Assembly (NCBI RefSeq): GCF_938045225.1
Contig: NZ_CALINL010000231.1
Span: 1-8,529 of the forward strand
DNA length: 8,529 nt
Reading direction: 5' to 3'
DNA from: an uncultured Campylobacter sp.
GTDB taxonomy: Bacteria > Campylobacterota > Campylobacteria > Campylobacterales > Campylobacteraceae
Positions within the stretch are counted from its first letter, which is position 1. Each line of letters begins with the position of its first letter. Shown piece after piece: positions 1-6,937 of this stretch. A model generated the notes under the pieces. That model worked only from the letters and a program-made list of their open reading frames with translations. It ran no database searches and had not been told where the DNA came from. Both the position numbers and the translations under genes were made by a program.

Positions 1-48
1 CGCGTAAATTTAACCCCGCGAGCGCAAATTTAACCGCAAAGAGAAATA

Positions 49-651
49 ATGGATGAAATTTTAAACGATCTGGCCAAATTTAGGGATTTTGCGACTTATA
101 AAAATCCTAGCGTTACATTTTTCGGTTCGGCCAGATTTGACGAAAATAGCAAATACTGTAAAATGGCCTTTAGCCTCGCAAAAGAGCTTGCCGACGGCGG
201 TTTTGCGGTCGTTAGCGGCGGCGGGCCTGGCGTGATGGAGGCGGCGAACAAGGGAGCGTACGAGAGCGGTAAAAGTCCGTCAATAGGTCTAAATATCGTG
301 CTTCCGTTTGAACAAGTGACAAACAAATATGCCACGAGCAACTTCGTTTTTTCAAATTTATCCGCTCGCAAATTTGCTCTCATTGAGCGCTCGAGTGCGT
401 TTTTGGTGTTTCCGGGCGGCTTTGGAACGCTTGATGAGCTGTTTGAGATCCTAGTGCTCGCACAAATCGGCGCCAAAAAAGCTAAAATTTTTCTCATCGG
501 AAGCGAGTTTTGGAGCAAGCTCGACGATTTTATCAAAACTACGCTGATACGCGAAAAAGCCGTCAGCAAGGAGGATCTGTCGCTTTATACGATCAGCGAC
601 GATCTGGACGCCGTGCGGGATGAAATTTTGGGGGATATTCAACTAAATTAG
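49..651 (+). CDS. LOG family protein (nucleoside 5'-monophosphate phosphoribohydrolase-like)
   Basis: This is a 200-residue cytosolic Rossmann-like protein of the LOG family, once annotated as 'lysine decarboxylase'. Characterised members cleave the N-glycosidic bond of (cytokinin) nucleoside 5'-monophosphates, giving free base and ribose 5-phosphate; the substrate here is unknown. Family marks seen are GSAR (residues 26-29), the glycine-rich SGGGPGVMEAANKGA (57-71), SARK around Arg107, and the signature PGGFGTLDE (122-130), which carries the phosphate-binding glycines and the catalytic glutamate. The length suits the single-domain bacterial type. There is no signal peptide. The start at 49 is preceded by a weak purine-rich site (AAAGAGA). 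A second, frameshifted gene starts 35 bases after the stop in the same direction, so the two may be co-transcribed. The family call is firm; the physiological role is not. Confidence 0.93.
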   Translation: MDEILNDLAKFRDFATYKNPSVTFFGSARFDENSKYCKMAFSLAKELADGGFAVVSGGGPGVMEAANKGAYESGKSPSIGLNIVLPFEQVTNKYATSNFVFSNLSARKFALIERSSAFLVFPGGFGTLDELFEILVLAQIGAKKAKIFLIGSEFWSKLDDFIKTTLIREKAVSKEDLSLYTISDDLDAVRDEILGDIQLN

Positions 652-686
652 CGTGCTAAAATTTTACTAATTTTAAGGATTTGGCG

Positions 687-889
687 ATGCTTGATAGGAT
701 CTTTTTGCGCTAATTTGCCTTGTTTTTGTCGCTATTTGCGGCTGTGTCGCCGTCAAATTTGACGGCGCGCGCGTCCCTTTGCTGATTTTAGCCGTCGTGG
801 TTTTTGTAGTTGCGATCGCGGCGCACATGATGCACGAAAATTTAAACCTAGATAAAGATCTAAAAGACGGCGAAACTCAAGATAAATAG
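687..889 (+). pseudogene. Small two-helix membrane protein, frameshifted near its start
   Basis: A good ribosome site (AAGGA at 675-679) lies seven bases before an ATG at 687, but that frame stops after eight codons (TAA at 711-713). The frame one base back is open from the T5 run at 702-706 to TAG at 887-889. It reads as a coherent protein: a hydrophobic stretch (ALICLVFVAICGCVAV), a short polar turn (KFDGARVP), a second hydrophobic stretch (LLILAVVVFVVAIAA) and a charged tail ending in DGETQDK. Adding one T to the T5 run would join start and body into a 67-residue protein with two membrane helices. The simplest reading is a one-base loss in a homopolymer, either a real mutation, phase variation or a sequencing error. 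I do not recognise a family and assign no function. Confidence 0.6.
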
Positions 890-1250
890 CCGTAAACAGC
901 TTGGCGGCTAGTTAAATTCGGTCGGTAAATTTGCTGGGTGCGGATATCTAGCGCTCGGAGTTAAATTTTGATTTTTGTAAATTTAGCTCGCCTGAATTTT
1001 AGTAAATTTAATGAGCTAACCTTTTTAATTTACGCCCCAAGCGTCTTGTTCTCAAATTTATGAATTATCTCCGTCGAGCGCACTTGCCTTTCGCGTTAAA
1101 TTTGGTAAATTTAACCGCGTCATCGCCGTTTGCAAATTCTGCGTCGTCTTGGCGGGTAAAATTCAAAGCCGAGCAAGGCGCAAAAGCTAAATGCTGGCTT
1201 AGCTCGCTATCCTTGGCTCTCAAATTTATAGCGTATTAAGCTATTTTTTA
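890..1250. other. Gene-free spacer with several hairpins
   Basis: No frame in these roughly 360 bases looks like a protein. The stretch is dominated by AAATTT-containing words and holds three inverted repeats: TTAGCTC/GAGCTAA (983-989/1013-1019, with an inner AATTT/AAATT pair), GTTAAATTT/AAATTTAAC (1095-1103/1107-1115, three-base loop), and AGCTAA/TTAGCT (1185-1190/1199-1204, flanked by CAAGG/CCTTG at 1174-1178/1211-1215). I see nothing else that can be supported. Confidence 0.5.
983..1026 (+). terminator. Possible intrinsic terminator after the small-membrane-protein gene
   Basis: A 7-bp stem (TTAGCTC at 983-989, GAGCTAA at 1013-1019) encloses an inner AATTT/AAATT stem with a TAGT loop. It is followed within three bases by a T5 run at 1022-1026. 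The stem is AT-rich and interrupted, so strength is uncertain. It lies about 95 bases past the last stop codon. Confidence 0.35.
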
Positions 1251-1256
1251 TATAAT
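1251..1256 (+). promoter_or_regulatory. Sigma-70 -10 box (TATAAT)
   Basis: A perfect TATAAT is preceded by a T-rich tract (CTATTTTTTA), the arrangement typical of Campylobacter housekeeping promoters, which usually lack a clear -35 box. Transcription would start near 1263. That is about 220 bases before mnmA and 22 bases before the closing stem of the putative structured RNA, so it could drive both. Confidence 0.6.
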
Positions 1257-1262
1257 CGCGCC

Positions 1263-1470
1263 GAATTTATACGAATTTGCCTTATTGTGGGGCTAGGGCG
1301 AGATTTGTAAATTTACAAACACTTTTACAAAAAAATCACAAGCGATGAATCACGAGACGAATTCAAGCGTTGCGCAGAAATTTTTGCGTCAAGACTAGGC
1401 ATGTAGCCTGCCGCAGACCGAAAATTTCAAGCTCGTTTAAAGACGCTCGCGAGGTGCGCTTGCCCCACAA
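1263..1470 (+). ncRNA. Putative structured RNA upstream of mnmA (6S-like architecture, unconfirmed)
   Basis: Seen in the sequence: TTGTGGGGC (1285-1293) is exactly complementary to GCCCCACAA (1462-1470), so the two ends of a roughly 185-base segment can form a 9-bp GC-rich closing stem. Inside it GCGAG (1298-1302) can pair with CTCGC (1446-1450). After a large asymmetric open region an irregular rod follows: ACGAG/CTCGT (1352-1356/1432-1436) and TGCGCAG with CTGCCGCA (1371-1377/1408-1415, one bulge). A small TTTGTA/TACAAA hairpin (1304-1319) sits in the open region. A TATAAT box lies upstream and no protein frame fits. Known: 6S RNAs are about 180-200 bases, with a closing stem, a central bubble and a terminal rod, and are often read through into a downstream gene. 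Inference: this may be the 6S RNA gene, or a folded mnmA leader whose stem ends just before the Shine-Dalgarno. I cannot confirm primary-sequence homology. Confidence 0.4.
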
Positions 1471-1482
1471 AGGAAAGAAAAA

Positions 1483-2499
1483 ATGAAAATACTAATGGCC
1501 ATGAGCGGCGGCGTCGACTCCACCATGGGCGCAAAAATGCTGCTAGAGGCGGGTCACGAGGTCGTGGGCTGCTATATGAAACTACACAAAAAGCCCGGCT
1601 ACCACGAGCAAAACATCGGCAAAGTAGCCCGCGCGTGCGAGTATCTGGGTATAAACTATCACGTGCTCAATCTGCAAGACGAGTTTGACAGATACGTCTA
1701 TACGCCATTCGTCGGAGCTTACAAAGAGGGGCGTACGCCAAATCCATGCGCGCTTTGCAACCGCTTTATCAAATTTGGCGAACTGCTAAAATTTGCCAAA
1801 AGTATCGGCTGTGAAAAGCTCGCCACCGGCCACTATATCCGCGTCCAAGACGGCATGATCAGGGTCGCCGCCGATCCTAGCAAAGATCAGAGCTACTTCG
1901 TAGCGCAGGTGCCAAAAGAGATCATCTCCGATATGATTTTCCCGCTCGGAGACAAATTTAAAAAAGATATAAAAGAGCTGGCAAAATCTCTGCCGAGCTT
2001 TCGCGAATACGGCGAGCAGGCCGAGAGCAGCGAGATTTGCTTCGTCGAGGACACCTATATCGAGGTGCTAAACAAGCACTACGAGACCGACTTGCCGGGT
2101 GACGTGGTCGATAGCGCGGGCAAGGTGATCGGGCGGCACAACGGCTATATGCACTACACGATCGGCAAGAGGCGCGGATTTGAGGTATTTGGGGCGCACG
2201 AGCCGCATTTCGTGCTCGCTATCGACGCGCAAAATAACCGCATCGTCGTAGGTAGCAAAGAGGAGCTTGAGCGCGGTAAAATCGCGGTAAATAGCCTAAA
2301 TTTGTTCATAGACGAGAGTGAGTTTGACTGCGACGTCAAGGTTCGCTACCGCAGTATCGGGCTAAACGCGCACGTAAAAGTCCTAGAGGGCGACACCGCC
2401 GAGATTGAGCTAAAGCAGAGCGCATTTGGCGTGGCTAGCGGGCAGCTCGCGGTATTTTACAGAGGCGAGCTGGTTATCGGTAGCGGTTTTATCCTGTAA
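1483..2499 (+). CDS. mnmA: tRNA-specific 2-thiouridylase MnmA
   Basis: MnmA (formerly TrmU) adds sulfur to C2 of wobble U34 in tRNAs for Lys, Glu and Gln, activating the base with ATP and taking sulfur from a persulfide relay. The 338-residue protein has the PP-loop ATP site SGGVDST (8-14), the PNPCALCN motif with the presumed catalytic Cys89 (and Cys92), GHY (116-118) and KDQSYF (134-139) in the nucleotide/tRNA region, and the second catalytic cysteine Cys186 in EICFVED. A C-terminal beta-barrel part follows (IGKRRGF at 227-233 onward). Both expected catalytic cysteines are present and the length is slightly below the usual 350-370, so it should be active. The start is well supported by AGGAAAG at 1471-1477. 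The gene appears to stand alone, with a structured region before it and a hairpin behind it. Confidence 0.97.
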   Translation: MKILMAMSGGVDSTMGAKMLLEAGHEVVGCYMKLHKKPGYHEQNIGKVARACEYLGINYHVLNLQDEFDRYVYTPFVGAYKEGRTPNPCALCNRFIKFGELLKFAKSIGCEKLATGHYIRVQDGMIRVAADPSKDQSYFVAQVPKEIISDMIFPLGDKFKKDIKELAKSLPSFREYGEQAESSEICFVEDTYIEVLNKHYETDLPGDVVDSAGKVIGRHNGYMHYTIGKRRGFEVFGAHEPHFVLAIDAQNNRIVVGSKEELERGKIAVNSLNLFIDESEFDCDVKVRYRSIGLNAHVKVLEGDTAEIELKQSAFGVASGQLAVFYRGELVIGSGFIL

Positions 2500-2508
2500 A
2501 TTTATCTT

Positions 2509-2538
2509 AAATTTGATCGCTTCGGGCGGTCAAATTTT
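2509..2538 (+). terminator. Hairpin terminator after mnmA
   Basis: AAATTTGATCGC (2509-2520) pairs over 12 positions, one of them a T-G wobble, with GCGGTCAAATTT (2526-2537) around a TTCGG loop. It begins nine bases after the mnmA stop. The T-run behind it is imperfect (TTTACTTTATAATTTTT), but position and stem strength make it the likely mnmA terminator. It may also slow transcription arriving from the opposite-strand gene at 2632-3000. Confidence 0.7.
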
Positions 2539-2631
2539 ACTTTATAATTTTTGTTTTTATGTTATCTATAAACTTAAAGCGGATTTAAAAATCGGCGTAA
2601 CATAGCAAAAAATATAAAAATAAAAGTTAAT

Positions 2632-3000
2632 TCAAATTTTGTTTCCAAGCAACTCTAAAAGTACCGCAACGTGGCTTAAATTTATATCTTTAGTCGCGGT
2701 TAATAGAGCGATTTTACCGTGCTTTTTTTCTAGAGTTTTTAGCTCGTTCAGTCCCGCCGTCGCCTCTTTGTCGGCTAGTTCGGTCTTAAATTTAACTTTA
2801 AATTCCTCAAATCTAGCCTCTTTGTCCTCATGAAACCAAGACCTAAGCTCGTTTGACGGAGTAACGGATTTTAGCCATAAAAACGAGCAAAATATCTCCT
2901 TTTTCACTCCGCGAGGATAGAGTCTATCGACGAATACGCCGTAAAAATCGCTATTTTCATCGCCTTTTATAAAATCGTAAATTCTGAAAGCCTGAAACAT
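2632..3000 (-). CDS. DUF488 family protein
   Basis: This is a 122-residue soluble protein of the DUF488 family (the E. coli YeaO type), whose biochemical function is not established. Recognisable family motifs are the early VDRLYPRG, matching the family's DRLWPRG-type signature, and PSNELRSWFHED, matching the usual 'PS.ELR.WF.HD' block. A C-terminal segment reads KIALLTATKDINLSHVAVLL, like the family's 'LLYAAKD...NHA..L' ending. The frame is open up to an ATG at 3021. However, the ATG at 3000 is preceded at proper spacing by GGGGAG on the minus strand, while the earlier ATG would place that site inside the coding region, so I choose 3000. No signal peptide or membrane segment is seen. It is transcribed against mnmA and away from the DUF748 gene. 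The family call is good; no function is proposed. Confidence 0.85.
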   Translation of the reverse strand: MFQAFRIYDFIKGDENSDFYGVFVDRLYPRGVKKEIFCSFLWLKSVTPSNELRSWFHEDKEARFEEFKVKFKTELADKEATAGLNELKTLEKKHGKIALLTATKDINLSHVAVLLELLGNKI

Positions 3001-3123
3001 TTTTACTCCCCGGTTTGACAAATTTGATTCCGAATTTTACAGTAAAATTGCTATTTTATCGACTAGATTTTAAATTATCTCCGTAGTTTACGGGTGCCAA
3101 GTTCTATCAAAAAGAAATCATAC

Positions 3124-3160
3124 GCCGCATTTGATTTTTTTGTTTGTATCAAATTTCGGC
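3124..3160. repeat. Interrupted inverted repeat between divergent genes
   Basis: GCCG-C-ATTTGAT (3124-3135) faces ATCAAAT-TT-CGGC (3148-3160) across a 12-base T/G-rich spacer, giving 11 paired positions interrupted by one mismatch. It lies in the 266-base gap between the divergently transcribed DUF488 and DUF748 genes. It could be an operator-like site or a transcript hairpin; nothing in the sequence decides this. Confidence 0.35.
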
Positions 3161-3235
3161 TTTAATTTTCTAAGAAACGGCGCTAATTTTTCGTATGAGT
3201 ACGCCAAAATAACCGCTCTTTAATCAAAATCCTTG

Positions 3236-3241
3236 TAAAAT
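3236..3241 (+). promoter_or_regulatory. Possible -10 box of the DUF748 gene (TAAAAT)
   Basis: TAAAAT preceded by TG (TTGTAAAAT) lies 25 bases before the ATG at 3267, which would give a short leader. GAGG at 3256-3259 is the likely ribosome site, seven bases before the ATG. No clear -35 box is seen, as is usual in this group. Similar TAAAAT words occur elsewhere nearby, so this is tentative. Confidence 0.35.
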
Positions 3242-3266
3242 TCGCCAAAAAAATCGAGGCAAATTT

Positions 3267-6200
3267 ATGCAAAAAAGTAAAAAAATCGCTCTTATTATCC
3301 TAGTCTCGCTCGCGGGCTTGCTGCTTATCTACACGCTTGCGGGCTTTTTAGGCGTTCCTTACGCGCTCAAAAATACGCTGCCCGCAAAGCTAAAAGACAT
3401 GAACGCGAGCCTTAGCGTGGCGGAGGCTAAATTTAACCCCTTTACCTTCGAGCTAAACGTCACGCGCCCCGAGCTAAACACGACCGCGCCGCTTTTTAGC
3501 GCGGAGCAAATCGACGTCAAGCTTAAGCCTTTTTCGCTATTTAACAAGCTTGCGGAGGTTGATATATTGCGCCTTGAGAGCCCTAGCGTAAATATCGCTA
3601 GAGATAAAAACGGCACGCTAAATTTAGCTACGTTTTTAGGCGAGTCAAACGCTACTAGCACCGAAAATAACGAAACTAGCAGTATAAATTTCGCCCTAAA
3701 CAGCACAAAGATAATCGGCGGCTCGTTTGCCTACTCGGACGAGAGTTTAAAACAGCCCTTTAGCGCCAAATTTGAGGGCATAAACTACGAAATCTCGGGC
3801 ATAAATACCGAGCAAAATAGCGCGGGCAAGCACGTTTTCGACGCAAACTCCACGCTAGCGCAAAAGCTAGACTGGCAGGGCGGCATCGACCTTGCGCCGC
3901 TTCGAGTTTACGGCGAGCTTAGCCTAAAGGACTTTAACGTCCGTCCCGTCGCTCTTAGCTTCATCGACACGCAAGATCTGCGCATAAACGGCGCGCTCAT
4001 AAACGCAAAAACTAGCTACGAACTAAGCGCGGACGGCGGCGTTATCAAGGCTGCATTAAAAAACGCCGCATTAAATTTAAAGTCGTTTGAAGCGCAACTT
4101 GATGGGCAAAATTTGAGCCTAGAGGAGCTTGATCTGCCCGCCATCGAGATAAATGCCGACGTTAGCGAAAAAAGAAGCTTTGCAGCCGATATTAGTGAGA
4201 TAAAATTTAAAAATACGAGCTTTAAAGGCGAGGCGCAGGCAAATTTAAACAGGCTAAATTTAAGCGGCGTCGCCCTTAAGGCCGATATAAACGAAAAAGG
4301 TGATATAAACGCCTCCGCAGCGCTCAAAGCCCTGGGTGTTAGCGGGATAAACTTGACCGAAAAAAGCGTCGGCGAGATAAAACTCAAAGACGCAAACGCA
4401 AGCGAGCTGGATGCTAAAATAAAAGGGCAAAATATCGCAGCTGGCCTAAAAAATTTGACGCTTAACGTCGCCTCCGCCCCGGTCGGTAAAAACAGTGCGG
4501 CAAGCCTAGAAAAACTCATAATAAACGCGCCTAAATTTACGCTGGAAAATAACGCTAGCGCCGCTTCTATCGGCGAAGTAAAAGCGCAAAAAATCGCGCT
4601 AAAGACTAAAAATAAAGAACTCGCATCTGTGGCTGAAATCGGCGTGAAGGACGCGGATTTTGATCTAGCTAAAACGGCGCTGCGCATCGAAAGCGTCAGC
4701 ATAAATAAGCCCAAATTTGCAACCGATATAAAAGAAAACGGCGAGCTTAGCGCTATTAGCGAGCTTGGCTTAAACGGCGAAAAAGCCTCCGCCAAAAAAT
4801 CAAAAGCAAAAAGCAAAACCGAAAGCGCGAAAAAACCTGCCAAATCTCAAAAAACGGCAGAAAAAAGCAATGCCGGCAAAAATAAAAAAGCCGAGCAAAA
4901 AAGCGCTCAGAGCGCAAAGAGCGGATTTAAATTTAGCGTCAAAAACGTCTCCGTTACGGGCGCCGACATAGGTATAACCCATGTCTTTGAGGGGCAAAAG
5001 ATAGCGCACAAATTTGACGGGCTAAATGTAAATTTGCAAAATATCAGCGAAAATTTAGCTGCGCCAGTGACCACTAAAATCGACATGAAAAGCTCGCAAA
5101 AGCTAAATTTGGCTCTTAAGGGTAAAATCACGCCAGAGCCCCTAAGTATCGAAGCCGATATAAAACTAAGCGATACAAATCTGCCTCGCTACTTCGTCTA
5201 CGCTAAAAACTATCTGGACGCAAACCTAAAAAGCGGCGAGCTAAATGCCGAACTAAACGTAAAATACGCCGCGGACGCCACTGTAAGCGGTAAGGCAAGC
5301 ATCGCAAACATCGAGCTTGCGGACGGCTCTGGCAATAAGGTGTTCGCTTTTAAAAACCTCAAACTATCTAAAATTTCGTTTGCGAAAAATTTCTTAAATT
5401 TAGAGCGCGTAACTCTGAGCGCACCGTTTTTAAAGGCGCATTTAAATAAAGAACGCGAACTAAATCTAAGCAGTCTAGTGAAAAAGAGTGAGAGCGAAAG
5501 TACGCAAAATGCGGACGTAAAACAAGCCGCCCCTAAAAACGAAAAGCCTGTCGAAGCCGCAAAACCTCAGAAAAAAGAGGGCGAATTTGACTTCGCTATC
5601 AAGAACATCCTCGTAGAAAACGGCGACGTTGACTTCTCCGATGCGTCGCTATTTATGCCGTTTGCGACTAAGATCACCAAGCTAGAAGGCGTGCTGATGG
5701 ATATCGACAGCACTCGCCCGACGATGGGTACGTTTGAGGGCGTGGTCGGCAAGAGCGGCTTTAGCAAGATCGGGCTCAAGCTACTGCCGTACGATCCAAA
5801 AAAGAGCACGGAAGTCAAATTTAGCTTTAAAGATATCGATCTAGTCGACGTGACACCTTATAGCGGGCAGTTTTTGGGCTACAAGATAGAAAAAGGCAAG
5901 CTAAATTTGACCCTAAACTACGATGTTAAAGACTCTAAGCTAAACGGTAGCAATGTCGTAAATCTAGACACGCTAACGCTTGGCGAAAAGGTCGAGTCAA
6001 AAGATGCGGTAAACCTGCCCCTATCGCTTGCTATCTCGATCCTGAGCGATCAAAACAATCAGATAAACATCGATCTGCCGGTGACGGGCGATCTAAACGA
6101 CCCAGACTTTAAATACGGCGGCATCGTCTGGGAAGCCGTAAAGAAGCTATTTGCCGACATCACGCTGGCCCCGTTTAGATTTTTGGGTAATATGCTCGGG

Positions 6201-6677
6201 CTAAGTAGCAAGGATCTAAACACTATCGACTTTATGCCCGCAAATGCCGAGTTAATAGTGTCCGAGCAGGCTAAGATAGCTGATTTTATCAAGCTAACGA
6301 CGGCAAAACCTAAGATGAAGCTAAGCATCACTCCGGCCTACTCGGACGTGGACGTAACGGCGCTAAAAAACGCGAAGCTAAACGAAAAAATCAGCCAAAC
6401 GATGGCACAAACGGGCAAGGACTACGCAGGAGCGCTCGCGTCGCTAGCTTCAAAAGAAAAAAGCAGCGACGAAAAGGCGCTCAGAGAAGCTGCGCTAAAG
6501 GGTATCGAGGTGAAAAAAGAGCAGCTGCTAGAGCTCGCTAACGCAAGAGCTCAGGCTATTAAGGCGGCCCTAGCGCAGGCGGGACTGGCCGAGGATAGGA
6601 TGATCGTTAAAAAGCCCGAAAAAACGGACGTTAAGCAGGGCGAATACTCAAGCGTGATGATGGGCGTGGCGGACTAA
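3267..6677 (+). CDS. DUF748 / AsmA-like envelope protein
   Basis: This is an 1136-residue protein anchored by one N-terminal membrane helix (about residues 7-29) with the rest predicted to be periplasmic. After the helix comes LKNTLPAKL, then the family-typical FNPFTFELNV (57-66). Most of the body is a long run of alternating beta-strand segments of the AsmA/TamB/DUF748 kind. Two charged, low-complexity linkers break it up: a Lys/Ala/Ser-rich one near 506-553 and an Ala/Lys/Glu-rich one near 740-771. The C-terminal part (from about 989, FMPANAEL) becomes helical with an OmpA-like 'F.P.SA.L' opening, also usual for DUF748 proteins. Well-studied AsmA-like relatives form grooved beta structures that carry phospholipid between the inner and outer membranes or affect outer-membrane assembly; a similar role here is an inference. 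The start is supported by GAGG at 3256-3259. The gene stands alone, with a 260-base spacer after it. Confidence 0.85.
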   Translation: MQKSKKIALIILVSLAGLLLIYTLAGFLGVPYALKNTLPAKLKDMNASLSVAEAKFNPFTFELNVTRPELNTTAPLFSAEQIDVKLKPFSLFNKLAEVDILRLESPSVNIARDKNGTLNLATFLGESNATSTENNETSSINFALNSTKIIGGSFAYSDESLKQPFSAKFEGINYEISGINTEQNSAGKHVFDANSTLAQKLDWQGGIDLAPLRVYGELSLKDFNVRPVALSFIDTQDLRINGALINAKTSYELSADGGVIKAALKNAALNLKSFEAQLDGQNLSLEELDLPAIEINADVSEKRSFAADISEIKFKNTSFKGEAQANLNRLNLSGVALKADINEKGDINASAALKALGVSGINLTEKSVGEIKLKDANASELDAKIKGQNIAAGLKNLTLNVASAPVGKNSAASLEKLIINAPKFTLENNASAASIGEVKAQKIALKTKNKELASVAEIGVKDADFDLAKTALRIESVSINKPKFATDIKENGELSAISELGLNGEKASAKKSKAKSKTESAKKPAKSQKTAEKSNAGKNKKAEQKSAQSAKSGFKFSVKNVSVTGADIGITHVFEGQKIAHKFDGLNVNLQNISENLAAPVTTKIDMKSSQKLNLALKGKITPEPLSIEADIKLSDTNLPRYFVYAKNYLDANLKSGELNAELNVKYAADATVSGKASIANIELADGSGNKVFAFKNLKLSKISFAKNFLNLERVTLSAPFLKAHLNKERELNLSSLVKKSESESTQNADVKQAAPKNEKPVEAAKPQKKEGEFDFAIKNILVENGDVDFSDASLFMPFATKITKLEGVLMDIDSTRPTMGTFEGVVGKSGFSKIGLKLLPYDPKKSTEVKFSFKDIDLVDVTPYSGQFLGYKIEKGKLNLTLNYDVKDSKLNGSNVVNLDTLTLGEKVESKDAVNLPLSLAISILSDQNNQINIDLPVTGDLNDPDFKYGGIVWEAVKKLFADITLAPFRFLGNMLGLSSKDLNTIDFMPANAELIVSEQAKIADFIKLTTAKPKMKLSITPAYSDVDVTALKNAKLNEKISQTMAQTGKDYAGALASLASKEKSSDEKALREAALKGIEVKKEQLLELANARAQAIKAALAQAGLAEDRMIVKKPEKTDVKQGEYSSVMMGVAD

Positions 6678-6681
6678 ATTT

Positions 6682-6720
6682 GCGCGGTAGCGGTTGTTTA
6701 TTTTATCCGCGCTCTTGTTT
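6682..6720 (+). terminator. Possible terminator after the DUF748 gene
   Basis: GCGCGG (6682-6687) can pair with CCGCGC (6707-6712) across a 19-base T-rich loop, and TCTTGTTTG follows. It starts just after the stop codon. The loop is large and the T-run is broken by G, so the site is only tentative. Confidence 0.35.
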
Positions 6721-6761
6721 GTTCGCCTTGCTTGCGACGAAGGATTTTTGGGTTTAAATTG

Positions 6762-6825
6762 CAAATTTGACGCACCGAGACCCGTACCGCGAAAATGCTA
6801 AATTTGGCTCGGTCAAATTTGACGC
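6762..6825. repeat. Direct repeats flanking an inverted repeat in the prs leader
   Basis: The 12-mer CAAATTTGACGC occurs at 6762-6773 and again at 6814-6825. Between the copies, ACCGAG (6774-6779) and CTCGGT (6808-6813) form an inverted repeat. Because CAAATTTG is its own complement, the whole can also fold as a longer hairpin with a 4-base bulge. A further CGCGA/TCGCG hairpin (6823-6827/6835-6839) follows directly and runs into ATATTTT. The arrangement lies about 110-175 bases before prs. Confidence 0.5.
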
Positions 6826-6901
6826 GAGATAAATTCGCGATATTTTAAAGCTAGAGGTAAAATTTATCCGCAAAAATCTACGAATTTAAGTTTTAGTTCG
6901 G

Positions 6902-6907
6902 TAAAAT
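6902..6907 (+). promoter_or_regulatory. Possible -10 box of prs (TAAAAT)
   Basis: GGTAAAATT, preceded by a T-rich stretch (TTTAAGTTTTAG), lies 30 bases before the prs ATG. AAAGG near 6923-6927 is the probable ribosome site. A second GGTAAAATT copy occurs near 6856-6864 and could serve instead. Confidence 0.35.
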
Positions 6908-6937
6908 TAGACAAAAATTTTACAAAGGTTAATCGTT

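Noticed and set aside
96..569. Minus-strand open frame of 157 codons opposite the LOG gene
   Set aside because: The plus strand carries clear LOG motifs throughout; the antisense translation shows no recognisable domain.
702..713. Programmed -1 frameshifting at the T5 run
   Set aside because: The run does not give a canonical X-XXY-YYZ slippery heptamer in the zero frame and no strong downstream stem was evident; a one-base deletion is simpler.
1263..1470. tmRNA, RNase P RNA, or SRP RNA as the identity of the structured region
   Set aside because: The tRNA-like ends and tag frame of tmRNA, the conserved RNase P core blocks, and the compact SRP hairpin are not seen; only the overall 6S-like shape fits.
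3001..3021. Earlier ATG (3021) as the DUF488 gene start
   Set aside because: The strong GGGGAG ribosome site sits just upstream of the ATG at 3000 and would be inside the coding sequence if 3021 were used; family similarity also begins after 3000.
4016..4843. Long open frame (275 codons) on the minus strand inside the DUF748 gene
   Set aside because: It is hydrophobic, Ser/Phe/Leu-rich and repetitive, as expected from the complement of Lys/Glu/Ala-rich coding sequence, and it overlaps a well-supported gene. It has no family motif.
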